The translations under genes and the position numbers were made by a program. From positions 248,001 through 312,000 of the forward strand of contig NZ_JAJFZL010000001.1 of assembly GCF_020733635.1 (NCBI RefSeq): 64,000 bases of DNA. Reading direction: 5' to 3'. The stretch is from Nocardia spumae (lineage in GTDB: Bacteria > Actinomycetota > Actinomycetes > Mycobacteriales > Mycobacteriaceae). Below the pieces are notes generated by a model. The model was not told the DNA's origin. It was given only the letters and a program-made list of their open reading frames with translations, and made no database searches. Shown piece by piece: positions 1 through 8,924 of the stretch. Numbering within the stretch: position 1 is the first letter of the stretch; every line of letters begins with the position of its first letter.

Positions 1-36
1 CGATACTCAGCAAACCCTCTTGTGAGGCAAATCACT

Positions 37-1413
37 TCAATGGTGGCGGATTCCCTCTACTGCGAAACGGATTCCGCGATGCGGCCCGGTAGCGATGTTG
101 TGTGGCACCGAGCGCGGGATTCGGCCATCACGATAGCGCGGTGGCAGCGACAACTCGACCCGGGTCAGCACCGTCGCCAGGGCGATCCGCAATTCGAAGT
201 CGGCGAGAGTGGCACCGAGGCAACGCCGATGCCCGCCACCGTAGGGCGCGAATTCGAACGGTCCGTACCGACGATCGAGGAACCGCTGTGGCCGGAACCG
301 CTCCGGCTCCTCCCAGCAATCGGGATCGGAGTGCAGCAGTGGCAGCACGATTCCCATGGTGTCGCCCGCGACCAGGTCGACCCCGCACAGTGTGTAGGGC
401 CCGGTCAGCCGGCGCAGCACGATCGGTACCGGCGGATGCAGTCGCAGTGTTTCCTGGCAGACGGCATCCAGGTAGGGCAACCGGGCCAGTTCCTCGGGTT
501 CGATATCGCCGGCGGCGTCCAGCTCCGAGCGCAGTCGCTCCAGGACGGTGGGTTCCCGGTGCAGCTGGAACAGCGCCCACACCAGGCTGGTCGCCGTCGT
601 TTCGTGACCGGCCACAAGCAGGGTGCGCAGCTGCTCTCGCAGATCGGCGTCGCAGACGCCGCTGCCGTCGTCGTAGCGGGCGCTCAGCAGTACGCCCAGG
701 GCGCCGTCACCGGTTTCGCCGGTCGCGCGCCGGGCCGCGATATCGGTATCCAGCAACCTGTCCACCCGGGCCCGGGCGCGGACGAACCGATCCCAGGGCG
801 AGAATCCGAATGCGCTGTGCCGCAAGGCCGGAACGAGCATGAGCGGCCCGGTGAAGGCGGTGAGGAAATCGCCGACCGCGGCAGTGTAGACGCGCCGCCG
901 GACCGGATCGTCCACACCGAAGATCAGCGTGAGGATCACCCGCAGGGTCAGTGCGCGCGCCGCCACCCGCGCATCGATCGTGGTTCCCGGCCGCCACGGC
1001 GGCCCGATTCCGGCGCCGCTGAGCTCATCTCGGGTGCTGTCCTGAATTACCGTGCCGTACTGCGCAATTCGGGCGCGATGAAATGCAGGCGTCAAAAGGA
1101 TGCGATCCCCGCGATGTCGTTGATCACGAGCGAGTATCAATGAGGCCGAACCGATAAGCGGTTCAATCGGATTCGGTCGCGGCGGATGCAATATTTCGAT
1201 CGGTGCCCGAAATAATTCCTTTGCCCCGGCCGGAGTCCCGGTGAACAATATCGAACCGAATCCCGGAAACCGGACCGTGAACGGATCTCCGTCGCGTGCG
1301 CGGCGCATTCGAAAGTAACGGTCGAAATCCATTCCGGCCGCCGCCGCATGGGCGGTCACCCACCGCGGCGGCCGGGGCACGACCGATTCGCTGGAAGCTG
1401 TCGCTGGGCCCAT
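37..1413 (-). CDS. Cytochrome P450
   Basis: This 458-residue protein is a heme monooxygenase that would use electrons from a ferredoxin or similar partner; no redox partner gene lies beside it. The oxygen-binding I-helix motif AGHETT, the ExxR motif in ETLRLHPP and the heme loop FAPYGGGHRRCLG with the thiolate cysteine near residue 400 are all intact. Its length is usual for the family. Translation is drawn from the ATG at 1413, but the ribosome binding site is weak and a short CTGGG/CCCAG dyad (1404-1419) spans this start codon, so a start further in is possible. The substrate cannot be read from the sequence. The next gene upstream on the same strand ends 72 bases away. Confidence 0.93.
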   Translation of the reverse strand: MGPATASSESVVPRPPRWVTAHAAAAGMDFDRYFRMRRARDGDPFTVRFPGFGSILFTGTPAGAKELFRAPIEILHPPRPNPIEPLIGSASLILARDQRHRGDRILLTPAFHRARIAQYGTVIQDSTRDELSGAGIGPPWRPGTTIDARVAARALTLRVILTLIFGVDDPVRRRVYTAAVGDFLTAFTGPLMLVPALRHSAFGFSPWDRFVRARARVDRLLDTDIAARRATGETGDGALGVLLSARYDDGSGVCDADLREQLRTLLVAGHETTATSLVWALFQLHREPTVLERLRSELDAAGDIEPEELARLPYLDAVCQETLRLHPPVPIVLRRLTGPYTLCGVDLVAGDTMGIVLPLLHSDPDCWEEPERFRPQRFLDRRYGPFEFAPYGGGHRRCLGATLADFELRIALATVLTRVELSLPPRYRDGRIPRSVPHNIATGPHRGIRFAVEGIRHH

Positions 1414-1485
1414 ACCCAGGGATACGAGACAACTCGACAGCCGGTTCGATTCGGTGGCCGGTCGATTCGGCCGGCGTCGCGTCCC

Positions 1486-2727
1486 TCAGCCGAGGGCTGC
1501 CCGCGCGTCGGCGGCCAATCGGGCCAAGCGGCCGTCACCGATGGTGTTCAGCGAATTCCCCAGCCGGTTGGTCACGAAGGCGACCGACATTCCCGTTTCC
1601 GGATCGGCGAACGCGCCGGAACCGCCGACCCCGTAATGTCCGAATGCCCGACGCAGCGGGCGCCGCGAGGCGATCGGGGGCCGGTGATATCCGAGAGTGA
1701 ACGGCACCGGCACGCCGATCACATAATCGCGATGTTCGGAGCGTTGTACCTGGTTGACGGTCGCGATGGTCTCCGGCCGCAGCAGTGGATCGCTCCAGGT
1801 CCCGTCCGGCAACCACACCCGGCCGTCGTTGGCGAGCGCACCGTACATCCGGGCCAGGGCGCGTGCGGAGAACACCCCGTTGAAGCCGGGCATCACCGCG
1901 TCGTGCACCCGTGGATCGCCGATCAGCGCATCGAATCCGGCGGGCATCCCGGCCTCGGCGATCGCGCCCACCGCGCGGCTGCGCGCGATCACCTTCGAGG
2001 CGGTGTCCCAGCGCATGCCGGGGATCTTCAGCCGCGGGAAGGTGCGGGCGATCCGGTGCCGTTCGGCCGCGGGCACGCGGAACCAGAATTCGGCGGTTCG
2101 CAGGGGTTCGGCGATCTCCTGCCGGACCGCGTCGGTGAACGCCGTACCGGTCGCACGCTGCACGATTTCGGCGACCAGCCAGCCGAAGGTGACCGCGTGA
2201 TACCCCGATGACTGCAGTCGCCGCGGGTCCGGTTCGGCGGCGGCCAGTGCGGCGATCATCGCGTCGTAGTCGAGGATGCCGTCCGGAGTCTCGGCCAGGC
2301 CCCGGACCTTGTGCAGGCCGGCCCGGTGCGACAGCACCTCCCGCACGGTGATGTCCTGTTTGCCGTTGGCCCCGAATTCCGGCCAGTACGCGGCCACCGG
2401 TGCGTCGTAATCGATGAGCCCGCGCTCGGCGACGCGATGCAGGACCGTCGTCGCGACGCCCTTACCGGTGGAGAAACTCAGCGCCACGGTGTCGTAGCCC
2501 CAGCGCTGATCCGGGGCCGACCATCCGGCCCACACATCGACCACGGGCCGTCCGTGCAGGAAGACCGCGAAGGCGCCGCCACCGCGGTTGGGCCGCGGGA
2601 ACATCCGGAAGAAACGGTGCACGACCGGCACGAACCGCGGATCGATGATCATCTGTGGTGTGTCGTCGGGACCGATCTGCGCCGCATCCGCCTCGGCGGC
2701 CCGCTCGGAACGTGGTGCCGAATCCAC
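1486..2727 (-). CDS. Serine hydrolase of the beta-lactamase (class C-like) family
   Basis: This 413-residue protein resembles the actinobacterial LipE/EstB group of class C beta-lactamase-fold esterases. The SxxK nucleophile motif is visible as STGK in SFSTGKG near residue 87, followed by a conserved SHRAGL segment and a YHAVTFGWL block that takes the place of the YxN motif. The family hydrolyses esters or D-amino acid peptides; most members have no real antibiotic resistance role. No signal peptide is seen, so it is probably cytoplasmic or cell-associated. The GTG start at 2727 is chosen because GGAGG lies 8 bases upstream. It may be co-transcribed with the P450 downstream. Confidence 0.88.
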   Translation of the reverse strand: MDSAPRSERAAEADAAQIGPDDTPQMIIDPRFVPVVHRFFRMFPRPNRGGGAFAVFLHGRPVVDVWAGWSAPDQRWGYDTVALSFSTGKGVATTVLHRVAERGLIDYDAPVAAYWPEFGANGKQDITVREVLSHRAGLHKVRGLAETPDGILDYDAMIAALAAAEPDPRRLQSSGYHAVTFGWLVAEIVQRATGTAFTDAVRQEIAEPLRTAEFWFRVPAAERHRIARTFPRLKIPGMRWDTASKVIARSRAVGAIAEAGMPAGFDALIGDPRVHDAVMPGFNGVFSARALARMYGALANDGRVWLPDGTWSDPLLRPETIATVNQVQRSEHRDYVIGVPVPFTLGYHRPPIASRRPLRRAFGHYGVGGSGAFADPETGMSVAFVTNRLGNSLNTIGDGRLARLAADARAALG

Positions 2728-2789
2728 CTTGTCGACCTCCTACCGCCGCATGGTCGCGGCGTCGAAACTGACCACGTCAGCGTAGGACG

Positions 2790-3308
2790 TCAAGGCGTGG
2801 GTGGGATCCGCCACAGGCCGAACGGAGTCGCCAGGCAGGCCGCGCCGGTGCGCGAATCCCAGGCCAGCGCCGCCGCCCCCAGGCAGATCGTGGTGCGCCG
2901 ATCCGAGATCACCTGCGCCTGCGAACCGTTCATCGCGAGCGAGACGCCGATACGGCCGGGAACCGGATCCGGGGCGATCGAGGTGAAGGCGAAGGCATCC
3001 GGCCCCATACCGACGGCGACCGGGAGTCCGGCCGCTCCTTCGCTGGCGCCGATCCCGCCGGCGGTACCCATACCGAGGGCCATGGCCCCCGCTGTTGCCT
3101 TGGCGTAGCCGACACCATCTATCCCGGCCGATCCGGCGTGGCCGGAATCATCACCGGCCGCCCGGCATGCCGTGGTCCCGGCCAGAATTGTGATGTCACG
3201 GTTGCTGTCGGCGGCGCAGTGCACGGTGGTTGCCGAAGCAGTGCCGAAGCAGCATGTCACGGCCCCGGCTGCGACGACCGAGCTCAGGATCGCGGTCATC
3301 ACCTTCAT
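2790..3308 (-). CDS. Small secreted alanine/glycine-rich protein
   Basis: This 172-residue protein begins with a signal peptide (KVMTAILSSVVAAGAVTCC core, Ala-x-Ala-like cleavage near residue 26). The mature part is rich in Gly, Ala and Ser and has four cysteines that could pair in the oxidising cell envelope. It resembles, by composition and layout, small exported proteins of unknown function in Nocardia and Mycobacterium (DUF6764-like); that assignment is from memory of the family and is not certain. An AAGGAG ribosome binding site precedes the ATG. It lies downstream of an exported protease, separated from it by a terminator. Confidence 0.72.
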   Translation of the reverse strand: MKVMTAILSSVVAAGAVTCCFGTASATTVHCAADSNRDITILAGTTACRAAGDDSGHAGSAGIDGVGYAKATAGAMALGMGTAGGIGASEGAAGLPVAVGMGPDAFAFTSIAPDPVPGRIGVSLAMNGSQAQVISDRRTTICLGAAALAWDSRTGAACLATPFGLWRIPPTP

Positions 3309-3409
3309 GGAACGCTCCTTTCGGGCCGGCAGACCTCACCCTAACCGCACGGGGCGGCGGGCAGCCCCATCCGCGCCGGACCACCGAGCCCGGGGCGGAT
3401 AACGAAAAC

Positions 3410-3446
3410 GGGCGGCGACTCGAGTTCGGTACTCGAATCGCCGCCC
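3410..3446 (-). terminator. Intrinsic terminator of the S1 protease gene
   Basis: A 9-base stem (GGGCGGCGA with TCGCCGCCC) encloses a second CGAGT/ACTCG stem with a five-base loop. On the minus strand the hairpin is followed by GTTTTCGTT, a U-rich run, 36 bases beyond the protease stop codon. Confidence 0.8.
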
Positions 3447-3481
3447 ATCGCAAGGGTTTTCGCGAGCTCGCTCGCAGCCGA

Positions 3482-4150
3482 TCAGATCGGGGCGAATCCC
3501 GCCCCGGCGCCACCGCGGACGTTCATATCGTTGGTGATCGCCGTCATGTTGGTGCCGACCTCGGGACCGAAGCAGGCCACGGCCAGATAGGCGTTGACCA
3601 TTCCGACCAGGGTCGATCCGATCACGACCGGCGCACCGGAGTCGCCCTCGACGACACACATCTGGGTCCAGGTCTCATCTGTCTGGAAGACGTCGCCCCA
3701 TGCCAGCCCGCAGGTGTTGCCGGTGGTGCGTCCTTCCTTACAGACGATGTTGGGGAACTGCGCGGGCGCGCCGACTCCGGTGATCGTCACATTGCCGATG
3801 CGGTTGACCGGAGTGACCCGGCCCGGATCGAACTGGATGACCGCGTAGTCGAGGTCGTGGTTGGAATAGACGAAATGTCCGATCACACCGGCGCCGCGAT
3901 CCTGCTCGGACCAGACCTCGGAACCCGCCTCGCCGCAGTGGCCCGCGGTCAGGCCGACCAGCCGGCCGCCGGCGTCGTGACCGATGGTCGTCACGGTGCA
4001 TTCGAATTGCTGGTCGATGATGATCCCGGAACCGCCACCGATGACCGGACCGGGATCGGCCTGTGCGACCCCCGCGCCAGTCCCGAGCAGCGCTGCGCCC
4101 AGGGCTACGGCGAAGGCGGCATGAGCCGCCCTGACGAGTGTGTTGAACAT
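3482..4150 (-). CDS. Secreted chymotrypsin-like (S1) serine protease
   Basis: The protein (222 residues from the chosen start) has a signal peptide ending near AQADP and a trypsin-fold protease domain. The catalytic triad is visible: His in TAGHC, Asp in LDYAVI, Ser in GDSGAPV. Cysteines C-T-V/TAGHC and the CVV/ACFG pair probably form disulfides. The domain is short, like streptogrisin-type and mycobacterial S1 proteases without an accessory domain. The ATG at 4150 is preferred over an in-frame ATG at 4177 because GGAGG sits directly before it, although the 3-base spacing is tight. It is divergent from the mce operon. Confidence 0.88.
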   Translation of the reverse strand: MFNTLVRAAHAAFAVALGAALLGTGAGVAQADPGPVIGGGSGIIIDQQFECTVTTIGHDAGGRLVGLTAGHCGEAGSEVWSEQDRGAGVIGHFVYSNHDLDYAVIQFDPGRVTPVNRIGNVTITGVGAPAQFPNIVCKEGRTTGNTCGLAWGDVFQTDETWTQMCVVEGDSGAPVVIGSTLVGMVNAYLAVACFGPEVGTNMTAITNDMNVRGGAGAGFAPI

Positions 4151-4636
4151 TTCCCTCCAGAGGTCGGAAGCCCGCACGATATCAGCCTTGTCGTACTACA
4201 TCCTTGCAGTAATCGGGCCGGAACGCGCCCGGTACGTCGCAGCAGTTTGCTGGATCGATGCCAAGGTCGCGAGGCGACGCGCTCGAACGGCCGCGATACG
4301 ACACCGGCTCCTGCCATCCACGGTTTCGTGGCTACTCGCTATAGGCTTTGTCGGTATTCGAGGGCAAATCTTAATAACGAGAATTTCAATCCGAGAAAAC
4401 AGGTATTGGATCTCGAGTTGGACATTCGATCAACAAACTAGAACCTGTTCTAGAATTTCGCCCTGTTCTTTGTGACCTATACCAGTCGAGTGCCGCCGAT
4501 CACAGCTCCACAACCGACGTGATCTGGGTCTATGACCACAGCCACACATTGTGGTGTGTTTTTCCTAACTCCGTAGTAAGGTGCCTCAAGCGAAACAGTC
4601 GTCGGGGCGGGTAACCGGCGTCGAGAGGGGTAGCCA
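4151..4636. other. Long divergent intergenic region upstream of the mce operon
   Basis: No gene is seen in these 486 bases. The region is distinctly more AT-rich than its surroundings from about 4360 to 4600 and holds the KstR-like palindrome at 4438-4453, a second copy of the half-site CTGTTCT at 4463-4469, and a short CCACA/TGTGG inverted repeat at 4542-4554. It must contain the promoters of the protease gene and of the mce operon. Confidence 0.6.
4438..4453. promoter_or_regulatory. KstR-like TetR operator upstream of the mce operon
   Basis: The perfect palindrome CTAGAACCTGTTCTAG has 7-base arms and a 2-base centre. It fits the TnnAACnnGTTnnA pattern known for KstR, the TetR-type sterol catabolism repressor that controls mce4 in mycobacteria and rhodococci. 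A second CTGTTCT half-site follows 18 bases later. Binding by KstR itself is inferred from the pattern only. Confidence 0.6.
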
Positions 4637-5509
4637 GTGCAAGTCACCAACGGTCCGGACGGGTCGGGGGCAATTAGCTCACCATCGAGAATGAATGCCG
4701 CGGCGGACTGGACGAAGGCGTACTGGCAGGATCACCCCAAGCGATCGCTCGAGACCTTCGGGCGACAGATCACGATGGGCGTCTCGGCGGTCGCCGAACT
4801 GTTTGTCGCGATCTTCCGCAGGCGCTTCCCCTTCGGTGAATTCGTACGGCAATGCGCATTCATGGCCAGCGTGGCCGCCGCGCCCACTCTGCTCGTCGCA
4901 ATTCCGATCGGCGTCATCGTATCCATTCAGGTCGGATCGGTAGCCCAGCAGGTCGGCGCCACCTCGTTCATCGGTGCGGCCAACGGTCTGGGCATCATTC
5001 AGCAGGGCGCCCCGCTGGTCACCTCGCTGATGATCGCCGGCGCCGTCGGCTCGGCGATCTGCGCCGACCTCGGCTCCCGCACCATTCGCGAGGAGATCGA
5101 CGCGATGAAGGTCATGGGTGTCGATCCGATGCGCCGGCTGGTCGCGCCCCGGCTCGGCGCGGCCATGCTCGTGTCGGTGCTGCTGTGTGGATTCGTCGTG
5201 TTCGTCGGCTTCCTGACCGGCTACATCTTCAACATCTTCGCTCAGAACGGCACCCCCGGCTCCTATATCGGAACCTTCGCCTCCTTCGCGGTGACCACCG
5301 ATTTGCTGGTGGCGCTCATCAAGTCGCTGATCTTCGGTTTGCTGGCGGCGATCATCGCGTGTGATTCCGGGCTGAACACCCGTGGTGGCCCGGGCGGTGT
5401 CGCCAACTCGGTCAACACCGCGGTGGTGCTGTCCGCGCTGATGCTGTTCGGCACGAATCTGATCATCACGCAGATCTACAACGCCCTGTTCCCCCCACAG
5501 ATGGTTTGA
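4637..5509 (+). CDS. yrbEA: MlaE/YrbE family permease A of the mce operon
   Basis: This 290-residue integral membrane protein is the first of two permease subunits of a Mce lipid importer, the actinobacterial relative of the MlaFEDB system. Long hydrophobic segments fill residues 60-290 and the conserved MlaE region with EEIDAMKVMGVDP is present. The partner ATPase (MceG) is normally encoded elsewhere and is absent here. Translation starts at GTG 4637 behind GAGAGGGG; an ATG 18 codons in (4691) is a weaker alternative. It heads a nine-gene operon, with the next gene 4 bases downstream. Confidence 0.94.
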   Translation: MQVTNGPDGSGAISSPSRMNAAADWTKAYWQDHPKRSLETFGRQITMGVSAVAELFVAIFRRRFPFGEFVRQCAFMASVAAAPTLLVAIPIGVIVSIQVGSVAQQVGATSFIGAANGLGIIQQGAPLVTSLMIAGAVGSAICADLGSRTIREEIDAMKVMGVDPMRRLVAPRLGAAMLVSVLLCGFVVFVGFLTGYIFNIFAQNGTPGSYIGTFASFAVTTDLLVALIKSLIFGLLAAIIACDSGLNTRGGPGGVANSVNTAVVLSALMLFGTNLIITQIYNALFPPQMV

Positions 5510-5513
5510 GCCG

Positions 5514-6377
5514 GTGTCGTCAACATATGTTCCGCCGCTACTGCGGCCACTGAAGCGGATCCGCAGTTCCGCCGGCGCCCCGCGGGACTGGCTCGCACGG
5601 GTCGGCCATCAGGTCTTCTTCTTTCTGCGGTCGATCGGCTCGATGCCGCTGGCGCTCAAGCACTATCCGAAGGAAGTCTGGCGCCTGCTCTCCGATGTCA
5701 CCTGGGGTAACGGCAGTCTCATCGTCGGTGGCGGCACCATCGGCGTCGTGCTGATCCTGAGCGCCTTCGGCGGTATGACCGTCGCCATCCAGGGCTACAC
5801 CTCGCTGAACCTGCTGGGTTTGAGTCCGCTGACCGGTGCCGTGTCGGCCTTCGCCACGACTCGTGAGCTCGGCCCGATGCTGGCCACGGTGGCCTTCGCC
5901 ACCCAGGCGGGATGTCGATTCACGGCCCAGCTGGGTTCGATGCGGATCGCCGAGGAGATCGACGCGCTGGAATCGCAGGCGATCCGGCCGCTCCCCTATC
6001 TGGTCAGCACCCGCATGATCGCGGCGATGATCGCGATCGTGCCGCTGTACTGCCTGGCCCTGCCGGTGGCCTACCTGTCCTGCTCGATCACCGTCGGGCT
6101 GATCGGCGGCACCGCCTCGGGCACCTTCCAGCACTACTTCTACCAATTCCTGGTACCGCACGACGTGCTGTGGTCGCTGCTGAAAGCCATTCTCTTCGTG
6201 GCGATCACGACCTTCATCCAGTGCTACTACGGCTTCTTCGCCTCCGGTGGCCCCGAGGGCGTCGGTGTCGCCGCCGGCCGCGCGATCAAGCTCTGCATCA
6301 TCGCGGTCGTCTTCGCCGACCTGTTCATCACACTGGCGGTCTGGGGCGTCAACCCCGGCATCAGGATTTCGGGATAG
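5514..6377 (+). CDS. yrbEB: MlaE/YrbE family permease B of the mce operon
   Basis: The second 287-residue permease subunit pairs with the upstream protein to form the membrane channel of the Mce importer. It shows the same five to six membrane segments and the family signature EEIDALESQAIRP in the coupling region that contacts the ATPase. The GTG start follows the stop of the first permease by 4 bases, so translation is probably coupled. The end of the gene is 10 bases from the first mce gene. Confidence 0.94.
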   Translation: MSSTYVPPLLRPLKRIRSSAGAPRDWLARVGHQVFFFLRSIGSMPLALKHYPKEVWRLLSDVTWGNGSLIVGGGTIGVVLILSAFGGMTVAIQGYTSLNLLGLSPLTGAVSAFATTRELGPMLATVAFATQAGCRFTAQLGSMRIAEEIDALESQAIRPLPYLVSTRMIAAMIAIVPLYCLALPVAYLSCSITVGLIGGTASGTFQHYFYQFLVPHDVLWSLLKAILFVAITTFIQCYYGFFASGGPEGVGVAAGRAIKLCIIAVVFADLFITLAVWGVNPGIRISG

Positions 6378-6387
6378 GGGGCGGGGC

Positions 6388-7896
6388 ATGATCATCGATC
6401 CGAGTGGCCGCGGACCGACGATGAAGCAGTTGCTCATCGCCGGTGCCTGCGGGCTCATCGTCTTCGCGCTCGCCCTGACCTTCCTCATGGCCAGGTACAA
6501 GGGCTACATCCTGAATCCGAAGGTCGGCGTCACCGCGAATCTGACCACCACCGGCGATGGACTGCCACCCAACGCCGACGTCAAGTTCCGCGGTGTCCTG
6601 GTCGGCGAGGTCAAGGATGTCTCCGTCGCCGACAAGGGCCAGCTGCAGCAGGTCCATATCGATATGAAGCCGGACTACATCTCCGATATCCCGGCCAATG
6701 TCACCGCCCGCGTCGTGCCGAGCAACCTGTTCGCCGTCACCTCCGTGGAACTGGTCTACAACGGTCCCGACAACGTCGCGTTGAAGGAGGGTTCGGAGAT
6801 TCCCGAGGACCGCAGCCAAGGCACCATCGCGCTGCAGGACACGCTGACCACGGTCCGCACGATCCTCGACAAGATCGACCCGATGCAGCTGGGCCGGGTG
6901 CTGAGCACCCTGTCCTACGCACTCGAACCCGGAAGCCGCGTCCCCGGTTCCACCGTGGAACGGCTGGACAACTGGTTCACCCAGGTCCGCGGCGCGGTTC
7001 CGGATCCCCAAGGCACGTTGGACGATCTGTCCTCGTCGATGCACGCCCTCAACCAGTCGGCGCCCGATCTGATGCAGACGCTGTCGGAATCGGTGAAGAC
7101 CGCCCAGACCATCGCCGACAAGCGCAGTGAACTGACCGGCTTGATCACCGGCACCTCCGCGACCGTCGACAAGGTCAACGGACTGTTCGCCCGCAACCCC
7201 GATGTCGGCAAGCAGCTGACCTCGGGTACCGGCGATATGTTCGGTGCGCTGGCCGAGGATCCGTCCGCGATCCCGCAGGCCATCGCGAACCTGAACAGCT
7301 CGGTTCGCGCGCTGAGCACCACCTTCCACTGGGGCCCGCAGCAGCAGATGATCTGGAATGCGGGTCTGACCTTCACCCCGTACAAGCCCTACGACCGGTC
7401 CGACTGCCCGCACTACGGCGACCTCGCCGCACCGAGCTGTGTGACCGCACCGGAGGTCGCGGATCTCGGTGCGCCGACCCCGGCGCTCAAGCCCCGCACC
7501 CTGGACTCGGCACAGGGACTGCCGAAGTTGCCGCCGATGCCCGGCCTGCCCGCGATTCCGGGCGTCACCACCGGTGACACCGCGCAGACGGCCGCGCCCG
7601 AGCAGGCGCCCAAGCCGGGGAACCCGTTCGCCGGGACTCCGCTGGAGGGTCTGTTCCCGCAGCTGCCGGGTCTGCCGGGCGCACCCGTGCCGCCGGCGCA
7701 GCCGCCACAGCCGGCTCCCGCCGCCGCCCCCGCGGCGGATCCGTCCAAGCCGCACGCCGGCCCGGTCGCCTACTACACCGGCCGGGACGCGATGGCCCAG
7801 ATCCTCGGCCGGGAACCCAACTCCGCCGAATACCTGCTGATGAGCTCGATCCTGAGGGGTGGAACCTTGCAAGTGTCCGAGAGCGGTACCGCCTGA
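6388..7896 (+). CDS. mceA: Mce family protein A
   Basis: This 502-residue protein has an N-terminal membrane anchor (LLIAGACGLIVFALALTFLMA), an MCE/MlaD domain at roughly residues 45-125 (with VKFRGVLVGEVKDV), a long helical region, and a tail of about 120 residues rich in Pro and Ala (roughly residues 370-470). Mce proteins assemble into hexameric tunnels that pass lipids across the periplasm-like space. The tail is longer than in M. tuberculosis Mce4A and could reach into the mycolate layer; that is inference. The ATG at 6388 has GGGGCGGGG just upstream; ATG 6421 is an alternative. Confidence 0.93.
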   Translation: MIIDPSGRGPTMKQLLIAGACGLIVFALALTFLMARYKGYILNPKVGVTANLTTTGDGLPPNADVKFRGVLVGEVKDVSVADKGQLQQVHIDMKPDYISDIPANVTARVVPSNLFAVTSVELVYNGPDNVALKEGSEIPEDRSQGTIALQDTLTTVRTILDKIDPMQLGRVLSTLSYALEPGSRVPGSTVERLDNWFTQVRGAVPDPQGTLDDLSSSMHALNQSAPDLMQTLSESVKTAQTIADKRSELTGLITGTSATVDKVNGLFARNPDVGKQLTSGTGDMFGALAEDPSAIPQAIANLNSSVRALSTTFHWGPQQQMIWNAGLTFTPYKPYDRSDCPHYGDLAAPSCVTAPEVADLGAPTPALKPRTLDSAQGLPKLPPMPGLPAIPGVTTGDTAQTAAPEQAPKPGNPFAGTPLEGLFPQLPGLPGAPVPPAQPPQPAPAAAPAADPSKPHAGPVAYYTGRDAMAQILGREPNSAEYLLMSSILRGGTLQVSESGTA

Positions 7897-8924
7897 TGAG
7901 TATTCGCAAACCGCTGATCGGCTTCGGTGTCTTCGCCATCGTCTCGGTGCTGGTGACCGTGGTCATCTGGAATACCTTGGCGCGCACGGTGAACGGCTCC
8001 ACCAACAGCTATTCGGCGGTCTTCACCGATGTCCTGGGCCTGCGGGCCGGCGACGATGTCCGCATGGCCGGCGTGCGCGTCGGCAAGGTCACCGATATTC
8101 AGCTCGAGGGCCAGCACAGCGCGAAGGTGTCGTTCATCGTGCAGCGCAACCAGACGCTGTACGGCAACACCAAAGCCCTTGTCCGGTACCAGAATCTGAT
8201 CGGTCAGCGCTATGTCGCGCTGGCCCCGGGCAACAAGGGTGACAATTCGGCGCTGCACAGCGGCAGCACCATTCCGGTGGACCGGACCGAGCCGTCGTTC
8301 GATATCTCGGGTCTGCTCAACGGATTCGCGCCGCTGTTCGAAACCCTGCAACCGGAACAGGTCAACACCCTGTCCAACACGTTCATCCAGGCACTGCAGG
8401 GTGACGGCGTATCGCTCAGCTCGTTCATCACCCAGGCCGCCGCCCTGGCCGGTGATTTCCAGCGACGCGACGTGATCCTGTCCGATGTGATCACCAACCT
8501 GTCGGCCGTGATGGCGGGACTGGCGAAACGAGGTGATGAATTGGAGACTCTGGTGACTCAGACTCGGTCGCTGATCGGCGGCCTGTACGACCAAGGCCAG
8601 TCACTGCAGGCGTCGACCGTCCAGATCGCGAATGCCACCACCTCCCTGGTGAATATGGTCGAACAGGTGCAGCCGAAGATCGCCGCCGCGCAGAACTCCA
8701 CCACCGATGCGCTGACCCTGCTGATCAACGACGGCGCAAAACTGGATCAGGCCGCGGTCGATCTGCCGGGCATCCTGGCCGACGTCGGTAAGTTCACCTC
8801 CGACGGCGCCTACGCCAATGCCTACCTGTGCAGCCTGGACATCTCGCTGTACGGAGTGCTGTTGCCGCGCGGTCTGCTCAGCCAGATCGGTGGACCCGGA
8901 CATTCGGCGGTGTGCCGCCCATGA
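7896..8924 (+). CDS. mceB: Mce family protein B
   Basis: This 342-residue subunit of the Mce importer has an N-terminal membrane anchor (residues about 7-27), an MCE domain (LRAGDDVRMAGVRVGKVTDIQ at about 50-70) and a helical needle region. Two cysteines near the C-terminus (YLCSLD and AVCRP) are a common feature of MceB proteins. The ATG overlaps the mceA stop codon as ATGA, so translation is coupled. It contributes one of the six protomers of a hetero-hexamer. Confidence 0.93.
   Translation: MSIRKPLIGFGVFAIVSVLVTVVIWNTLARTVNGSTNSYSAVFTDVLGLRAGDDVRMAGVRVGKVTDIQLEGQHSAKVSFIVQRNQTLYGNTKALVRYQNLIGQRYVALAPGNKGDNSALHSGSTIPVDRTEPSFDISGLLNGFAPLFETLQPEQVNTLSNTFIQALQGDGVSLSSFITQAAALAGDFQRRDVILSDVITNLSAVMAGLAKRGDELETLVTQTRSLIGGLYDQGQSLQASTVQIANATTSLVNMVEQVQPKIAAAQNSTTDALTLLINDGAKLDQAAVDLPGILADVGKFTSDGAYANAYLCSLDISLYGVLLPRGLLSQIGGPGHSAVCRP

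Noticed and set aside
1404..1419. Hairpin hiding the P450 start codon.
   Set aside because: CTGGG/CCCAG is short and the start codon itself is uncertain.
4542..4554. CCACA-CAT-TGTGG inverted repeat as a second operator for mce.
   Set aside because: Five-base arms are too short to stand on their own beside the clear 16-base palindrome.
6361..7872. A 503-codon open frame antisense to mceA.
   Set aside because: It mirrors codon bias of the real gene in GC-rich DNA; no domain, no ribosome binding site.
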